Assembly: GCA_019009955.1 (NCBI GenBank)
Contig: CM032228.1
Span: forward strand, 209,286,501-209,350,500
Direction of reading: 5' to 3'
DNA length: 64,000 bases
From: Riptortus pedestris
Lineage: Eukaryota; Arthropoda; Insecta; Hemiptera; Alydidae
A program made the position numbers and the translations under genes. Numbering within the stretch: position 1 is the stretch's first letter; each line of letters begins with the position of its first letter. The notes beneath the pieces were generated by a model. The model was not told the origin of the DNA. It did no database searches and saw only the letters and a list, made by a program, of their open reading frames with translations. Shown piece after piece: positions 58,360 through 64,000 of the stretch.

Positions 58360-58550
58360 GGGCTCAGGATACCCATCTGAATTAGGGTGTAAGTTATAAT
58401 ACACTCGTAACTAAACCCGTGGGTTCTATTCTCACATGGGCAATACAATTTTTTTTATTGATGAACAAATAAAATCCTTAGTACTACCATGGACAGAGAA
58501 GGTTAGTAACCTGTGGACAACCTGTCCCTATTTTAACACTGGTCAACAAA
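58360..58550 (+). mobile_element. tRNA-derived SINE, diverged copy
   Basis: GTAGGGCTCAGGATACCCAT is the head. GTGGGTTCTATTCTCACATG is a diverged box B region. GGGCAATACAATTTTTTTTA, AATAAAATCCTTAGTACTAC, GGTTAGTAACCTGTGGACAA and CCTGTCCCTATTTT follow. Many substitutions indicate an old copy. Confidence 0.72.
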
Positions 58551-59834
58551 AAATATATATATTTGTGTCTTAGACATGTTGTTGGGTGATCTTTGGGGTA
58601 TTTTTATTGTTGATTCTGAATCTGGGTTCAGATTTGATTCTATCACTTGTACTTTCCTTAGAACAACCGGATTAAATGGGGCTCAAGGGGAGTTTACATG
58701 AATTCCGAAGGCTTTATCTCCACCAAGGGATAAAAAACCGTGGGTTTCGGAATTGTCTGTATGTCACGACAGCCTGGTATTCAAAATGAGGTCCAGAAAG
58801 TCCCGAGCGCTTGAGAGCTTGTACCCGGAAAAACTTGAATTCCAAAAACGAGCGATTTCAGGAAAATCGAAATGCAACCCTCTGAATTTGGAACGGGCAT
58901 AAAGTGTTGCTCACCACTTGGATTGCAATCTATCTATCTATTTCTCTGCTGAATCTCACGTTCGTGGCTCGAAAGCAAAGGAACTTATGCTGGAAAGAGT
59001 GATAAAATATCGGGTAGAAAATTGACGACTTTGGGGGTTGTATCTCTCTCCAGAGTGAAAATATCGGAGATTCAACAGATTTTCAAACAAGAAATCCTCC
59101 TACGCACGTTCGCGTAATTTGTGGGTATCCTAGATCCAATCTTTTCAAACCGTATTAAGATCAACGCCTTAACTAACATCGCTAACCTGAGTACTTAGTC
59201 ACAAACCAAAACATAAAGTCTGTCAGTGTTTATTTCCAATGATCCCAATTTTTCATAAGTAATATTGTGTGTATAAGTGGTCGTTTATCATTTACGTACA
59301 TTTTAACGACATCAATTTTAATAAAATTTCCTCGATCAATCACATGAATTTTTTGTCACTTGTTCAATTTGATGTCGATCAGCCTCCCACATGTTAGCTA
59401 TAATTGTTGCACTTAATTATTTATTAATTTTCTACATTAAACAAAAAACAACTTCATAAAGTCATTCAATGAATGTGAGTACCAATACATATCTCCCCTT
59501 CACTACATACATTGAAAGATCTGTGCCTCTTACGCTACAATTTTGACGCATTACTGCGGTCCCCAGTTTGCCTTCTTTAATTATAGATGCCCGAACTCGG
59601 CATTCTTGCTCATTAAGCAACCCTTACCTGGACCAACCTTTCTTCCTAGTGTGCCATATGCTGTTTCTTGATTAATCTATCGGAATTTATTCTTTCAACA
59701 TTTCTCAACCACTCCTCCAGTTCTTTTTGATTCACTGATGAGCACTCTTTCTCAAGCCTTGACGGCTCCAAATATATTTTTCAGCGCTCTTCTTTTTCAG
59801 ACCAACAATTCCATTCTAAGTTTTTATGTGAGAG

Positions 59835-59837
<3 letters not shown>
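58551..59837. other. No gene supported; GC-richer patch and SINE scrap
   Basis: 58660-59100 is richer in G+C than average (AGTCCCGAGCGCTTGAGAGC) but has no long open frame. At 59146-59200 a minus-strand SINE head scrap (AAGATCAACGCCTTAACTAA, GCTAACCTGAGTAC) is visible. 59560-59800 is again less AT-rich; see the rejected items for a possible reverse-transcriptase scrap. Confidence 0.45.
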
Positions 59838-59890
<53 letters not shown>

Positions 59891-59990
59891 TAATCTTCTG
59901 GATAGGATTGATGGAGATGAAATATTTCGAATATCGCAACATGAGTACAACCACAATAGCTGATTTTCATTTTGGGGAATCTGCTCAATG
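59838..59990 (-). mobile_element. HINE-like element, 5' end fragment with (TA)n
   Basis: (TA)n at 59838-59887, then on the plus strand ATCTTCTGGATAGGATTGAT, AACATGAGTACAACCACAAT, AGCTGATTTTCATTTTGGGG and AATCTGCT. The palindrome is worn. The core side is missing. Confidence 0.75.
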
Positions 59991-60149
59991 GTCAATACCC
60001 TTGATAGTAATTATGACTGGACCTGAATGTCTAAGTATCTATTAGCCGAAGTATATGTGTTTCTAGTTGCGATGTTCAAGTCGCATGTACAAATAATGAG
60101 GGTGTACATACGACCCGAATATTCCCCAAAACTCTTGCCCATCCTAGGA

Positions 60150-60475
60150 GACGACTAAATTATTATAAATACACATAGAATATGCTCTAGGGATCGTAAT
60201 GTATATTTTATTCCCGCTAAACTCGAAAATACAAGATATCCCCGTTACTATAAGAGGATCGATAACTTTTATGGGACCAACCTCGTTACAAAAGTAATTT
60301 GCTATAGAAGATGTTAGATGCATCTAGAATACTAGCCGAGATATTTGCACTTTTTTAGAGTTCAGCCTTCTGTAAACGTCCACTCCTACTTCCCTCATAA
60401 TAACAATAAGCTGATATATTACGAATCGTTTTATTCCTAGCTCAAATGTAAAATATGGTTTTCAACGAACCTGTG
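60150..60475 (+). mobile_element. HINE-like element, diverged core fragment
   Basis: CCTAGGAGACGAC before it, then GCTCTAGGGATCGTAATG, AAGATATCCCCGTTACTATA, AGAATACTAGCCGAGATATT, TTCAGCCTTCTGTAAACGTC and CACTCCTACTTCCCTCATAA follow the family core in order. Neither terminus is clear. Confidence 0.65.
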
Positions 60476-60589
60476 TGAAATCATCATTAATGATTATACC
60501 TACTTTCTTGTGACCTCACTATTTATTTGATCGATACCATACTCGAATATTTAAATTATTTACGTAAAGCTAAAGATAATATTTGATAA

Positions 60590-60964
60590 TAGTCGTAAAA
60601 TTAATAATAGCGATATTTTGTCTTCTATTGGTTTTTCAGCAAATATGCATATAACAAAAGTTGTTTGTTTTCTTATTTAAAGTAATTTTTGTTATATGCA
60701 CTTTTGCCGTATAACGAAGTACAAATGAGGTATACAGGAAGAACGATAGAATGGGTCGACAATGTTTTAGAACACGAAAGACTATATCGAAATCAACGAA
60801 TCTCCTTATTTTTGACTATAAGCTTAACATTCTAAGGTACGAACGAATGCGGGTTGTTAGGGAGGTTCTTGTATGAGCCCAAAATGAATTGAATATTTGT
60901 GTAATGTCTTTGCTTCAAATTTATTTTAGTTGGTGGCATAGCAATGCTCGCAGGGTACAGCTAG
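60590..60964 (+). mobile_element. Probable Helitron 3' end
   Basis: The segment ends GTTGGTGGCATAGCAATGCT, CGCAGGGTACAG and CTAG|T. GCAT-AGCA-ATGC can form a small hairpin just before the CTAG terminus, as at Helitron 3' ends. The 5' end could not be located, and 60590 is only the point from which the sequence looks like one block. Confidence 0.45.
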
Positions 60965-61484
60965 TTATGATTAAAAATCACTAAAATGATAGCGGTTTAA
61001 AACAAATTATTATAGTGGTTTAATGTAGTTTAAATTATTAATCGAACAAGTAATTTTATTTCAGATTGCATTTAATGAAATAAGTCTTAGATTGAGAAAC
61101 AATTAATAATTGTTTTTAGGAATGAATTTCCAGTTGTTGATATTTGTGAATTAATTTTCAATGCTAAAATAATCTATTCTCTGTCTCAATGGCATGCTTC
61201 TTCCTTCAGCTCCTTCCGTTGGTGGATTTTAATTAATGAAATGACTAAGAGAATGGAGATTAGGAAGGCCGAGCTGTTATGGAATTTGATCCTGATTTTA
61301 TGCAGCCTCCATCATTAAGACATAGTATACTATTTCAATGCCAGGCGCATGAGCATTTCCGGTCAGAGCTTTAGCAAGGCCCCGGTCTTGGCCAGTTGAG
61401 GCATGACAGGTTACGGAAAAGGGTTTTATTCCCCAACATTGGTCTAATTTTCTTTTTTGCCTCTTCAATATGATAATATTGTTT
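60965..61484. other. No gene or repeat recognised
   Basis: AT-rich, nothing supportable. Confidence 0.5.
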
Positions 61485-61612
61485 TAGCAGATTTTCTTTA
61501 AGAGAAATCAGCTATTGAAATCGTAATCACGACGCGATTTTCGAAATTTTTCTACAAATGTCCTTCGATCCTACCTAGGAGATGACGAAAAATTCAAAGT
61601 TGTATATATATA

Positions 61613-62268
61613 CAGTAGACTCCCGATTAACCGAAACCTTCGGGACCGAGGGGTTTCGGATAAGCGAAAATTTCGGTTAAACGGGAGTCCGAAATTTCTG
61701 GGTGAAAATGGATCAATTAGAATAAAAAACACGTTTATGTACTTGAAAAAAAGCTTATTTTATTTAACAATTAAAATAACTACGTACATATGTGTTTATA
61801 AAACTATAGACTTAAAAAGAAAAATGAAAGAAAAAAAAAACTTCATCTTTTAAAAAAGTCCGAGCTTCTGAAATTTTTTTTGTCGATGCGTAGTCACGCC
61901 ATTTCTGAAGGTTAAGTATATCAGAACGGCAGGAGGTAGGTTGTTGTTCGATGTATCGAAGCACCGCCTCCAGAGCATCTGTCGCTTGGGTGTGTGTAAT
62001 GCGAGCTACTGTTCAAATTTCGACGGGATCATAATCTTCTTCTTCTTTGGAGACAATGTCTGCGATGTCATCGTCAGTCAATGTAATGCTAAATCTATCA
62101 TCAGAATCGACCCATTGTTTCACATCAGTTTCTTCAACGTCTTCGCATCCTTGAGTTTTAGTGAAAATGCTAGGACGAAGTAATTTTTTTCCCCCTCCCT
62201 AGCAACTCAAAATGTTTCGGTTAAGCGAGAGAATCGGTTAATCGGGTTTCGGATAATCGGGAGTCTAC

Positions 62269-62270
<2 letters not shown>
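61613..62270 (-). mobile_element. pogo/Tigger-type transposon, internally deleted (658 bp)
   Basis: CAGTAGACTCCCGATTAACC at the left and the inverse GGATAATCGGGAGTCTACTG at the right are 26-bp terminal repeats with one difference, directly flanked by TA. The start CAGTAGACTCCCGATTA and the repeated CGGTTAA/CGGATAA theme are typical of pogo/Tigger elements. Six versions of TCGGWTAANCG lie within the two ends, three per end (61624-61634 inverted, 61656-61666, 61673-61683; 62217-62227, 62234-62244, 62249-62259). Only the transposase tail is left, on the minus strand. The host site is the (TA)n tract of a HINE. Confidence 0.9.
61842..62170 (-). pseudogene. pogo/Tigger transposase, C-terminal remnant
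   Basis: Minus-strand reading from about 62170: an acidic stretch (EDVEETDVKQWVDSDDRFS, LTDDDIADIVSKEEEDYDP), then one in-frame TGA at 62013-62015. In the same frame ATDALEAVLRYIEQQPTSC, SDILNLQKWRDYASTKK and ISEARTFLK follow. An acidic tail followed by a helical block of the form A..AL..VLRYIEQ....D...L..WRD is usual at the C-terminus of Tigger/jerky (CENP-B-related) transposases. The DNA-binding domain and the DDE core are deleted, so no activity is possible. Confidence 0.8.
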
Positions 62271-62342
<72 letters not shown>

Positions 62343-62430
62343 TGTGTGTGTATTTGTCTGTTACCGCAAGTATTGTTTGATCGTTACTAAACTCTATATT
62401 TAGTCATTTTATGTAAAAAGAAAGATCAAC

Positions 62431-62816
62431 AAGAGATTGTTGAGTTTATTGGTGTAGGTCTTAAAGTAGTTGGCAAAACTCGTGTATTCGATTCCAACAA
62501 ATTTACTGAAAGGAACTTCTGGAATTAAAACTCTTAGTCGGTTAATGCTATTAAAAAATGATGATGATGCAATAACAAAATACGAAATTAATAATTTAGC
62601 TCCCGAAATGCTTATTTGATCGTTTTATATGTTCAAACAATTCATGTATAATTAAAAATAAAATATATTGAAGCCAAAAATGAGACCCGATAAAGTGGGG
62701 TTTTAGAAGTTGTCTAAAACGTAAAATCATAAGTATTTCAGATATCCTGCGTCCTGCCAAACCATTTATTTTTAAAACCAATGATTGACTAATTTATTTT
62801 ATGTAATTATTATTGA
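62431..62816. other. No gene; possible faint SINE trace
   Basis: CGTGTATTCGATTCCAAC and AAACTCTTAGTCGGTTAATG near 62480-62545 could be a very old plus-strand SINE, too diverged to count. Confidence 0.35.
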
Positions 62817-63988
62817 CTAGCCATGTTACCCGCCGTTGACAGCTTGAAATAGAAATGGTTTCCCGCGGAAATATATAGATGGGATCCACAAAATCGTCGT
62901 ATTCATCAAGAAAACAAAATCCCTATAGCATAAACAGTGAAAGTATTGTCATTCATTTGTTTAACCCGAGATATAAGCAGTTTGACAAATTTATTATTAG
63001 AATTGATGGTATCCGGAAACTAAATGATATAATAATTGTCTCCTGTCGAAATATAAATATTTTATAAACCGAAAAACCAAATAATCCATATAATGCCTTA
63101 AAATTAGCCCTATTTATAGTTTTGAGCATGAAGCATAGAATGCCTATTGGACGAATATTGACGAATTTATTATCGCTCTTGGTGTCAAATAAACGTAGTT
63201 TCCCGTCAAAATAAATCATACCATCTAGATAAAAACCAGATATGATGAAAGATGGTTCAGGCATTCTTACGTATTACGATAGAAGATTGTATGAGAGGTA
63301 AAGTATTAAAGTATTAGGAGTTAAAGGTCAAATCGTTTTTATTAACAATTGTCAGGCACTTAATAGAAACAAGTTCCCAATTCTATTTAGGCCCAACGTT
63401 TTTATCCTAAAAACAATTTTCTCTTTACATTTTTTTGATAATATTGTATCAATACTAACAAAGATATTGATGGGTATATATTTTTACGTCGAAATAAATC
63501 CTCCTTCCTCCCTTCCTAGTATACAATTCTTATTCTCATATAACCTATGTTGTACCTTAACCTATGTTGTTATTATTATTATTTATTAACGTCCACTTTT
63601 TGCAACTCAGGCTTATTGGGACGGGTTATCTACAGGTTACCACCCTTTTCTAGCCAGGGTGGGATTTTAGGATGTTATTTAATGAATTTCGTCACTAAAT
63701 AATTTCCTTTGCCCAGGCGAGAATCGAACTAGGCACTCTAGTTTTACCATGTGAGATAAAGGTCAACGCTTTAACTCGCATGGCCAACCTGAGCCCCAAT
63801 GTTGTTGGTATAATTGACTCACAAATATTCATAACCGTTTTAGAGTGATTGAGTAACAAACGAGGGGAAGACAGACGGACAACATATTCAATTTCGATGC
63901 CATTAAATGGTTTAAAACGTAAAAACAATTGATCCCCGCCAAAATTAGATAGATAATTAGTCAAACTTTAGATTTTTATCTATATAGA
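62817..63988 (-). mobile_element. Probable non-autonomous Helitron with nested SINE
   Basis: Read on the minus strand, the 5' end is A|TCTATATAGATAAAAATC and the 3' end is AACGGCGGGTAACATGG-CTAG|T. These fit the TC...CTAG rule with A before and T after. An imperfect palindrome TTTCCGCGGGAAA lies about 45 bp before the 3' end. Inside are GTCCGTCTGTCTTCCCC and GTTTGTTACTCAATCACTCT, shared in part with 30970-31012. The open frames at 62953-63264 and 63695-63964 show no Rep or helicase motif. The SINE at 63572-63798 accounts for 227 bp. Confidence 0.5.
63572..63798 (-). mobile_element. tRNA-derived SINE with 8-bp target duplication
   Basis: On the minus strand: GGGGCTCAGGTTGGCCATGC, GAGTTAAAGCGTTGACC, box B-like GCCTAGTTCGATTCTCGCC, CCACCCTGGCTAGAAAAGGG and tail AATAAATAATAATAATAA. 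ATGTTGTT flanks it at 63564-63571 and 63799-63806. It lies within the probable Helitron, so it is younger. Confidence 0.9.
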
Positions 63989-64000
63989 TGTAATGCTAAT

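Larger units (their letters stand above)
61485..62430 (+). mobile_element. HINE-like element, 5' part, split by a pogo-type element
   Basis: TAGCAGATTTTCTTTAAGAG, CAGCTATTGAAATCGTAATC, CTTCGATCCTACCTAGGAG and AAATTCAAAGTTG come before a pogo/Tigger remnant (61613-62270) lying in the (TA)n tract. The tract resumes at 62271-62338, followed by GTGTGTGTATTTGTCTGTTA, TGATCGTTACTAAACTC and TGTAAAAAGAAAGATCAA. The copy breaks off near 62430, and its 3' half is absent. Confidence 0.85.

Noticed and set aside
59650..59765. Reverse-transcriptase C-terminal scrap on the minus strand (ELEEWLRNVERINSDRLIKKQ)
   Set aside because: It loosely resembles a phrase common near the end of some LINE proteins, but it is too short and diverged to call by eye.

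Overview
This is a strongly AT-rich animal genomic window, most likely from an arthropod and probably an insect. The evidence is the repeat content: a Tc1/mariner-type transposase of the kind common in arthropods, a Helitron whose two ends and Pif1-like helicase tail are of the insect type, a pogo/Tigger remnant, a hAT remnant, a tRNA-derived SINE, and long (TA)n tracts. I see no bacterial, organellar or viral features and no convincing host gene. The only protein-coding sequence I can support belongs to transposons. Host exons may still be hidden, because short spliced exons cannot be called by eye in sequence like this.

The window is dominated by one interspersed family of about 24 copies on both strands, which I call HINE-like (non-autonomous Helentron-like). 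Read in its own 5'->3' direction it has: a 5' end TAGCAG followed by the palindrome GATTTCCCTTAAGGGAAATC; a conserved stretch with CCATCGATCCTACC; an internal (TA)n tract at a fixed place; TTTGTCTGTTACC; an AT-rich core; a subterminal GGGAAATCTGC that is the inverse of the 5' end; and a terminal hairpin ACGCAGCCCCTGCGT ending GACGGACTTT. One copy (34356-34998) sits inside a 63-bp tandem array, so its insertion site can be read to within a few bases. That site shows no target duplication once the conserved end bases are counted as part of the element.

Layout: 1-8.3 kb has HINE pieces, three copies of an A-rich repeat with almost no T on one strand, and a 68/34-bp higher-order tandem array (6776-7476). 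8.3-14.7 kb has HINE copies, a SINE nested in one of them, and a complete 2.0-kb Tc1/mariner-type element (10989-12993) whose transposase is broken by a single in-frame stop. 14.7-18.8 kb is largely featureless. 18.8-34.2 kb has many HINE copies, a 73-bp MITE, compound microsatellites, a hAT remnant and diverged tandem repeats. 34.2-38.2 kb holds the 63-bp array and a 23-copy 78-bp array that is open in one frame for 631 codons. 38.2-49.2 kb is sparse, with a bounded 784-bp Helitron (41607-42390) and an inverted-repeat element. 49.2-64 kb has more HINEs, four SINE copies, a pogo/Tigger deletion derivative inserted in a HINE (TA)n tract, and a probable minus-strand Helitron with a SINE inside it.

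The elements record an order of events: the 63-bp array predates a HINE insertion; HINEs predate one SINE and the pogo element; a Helitron predates another SINE. The (TA)n tracts also appear to act as landing sites for transposons that target TA.
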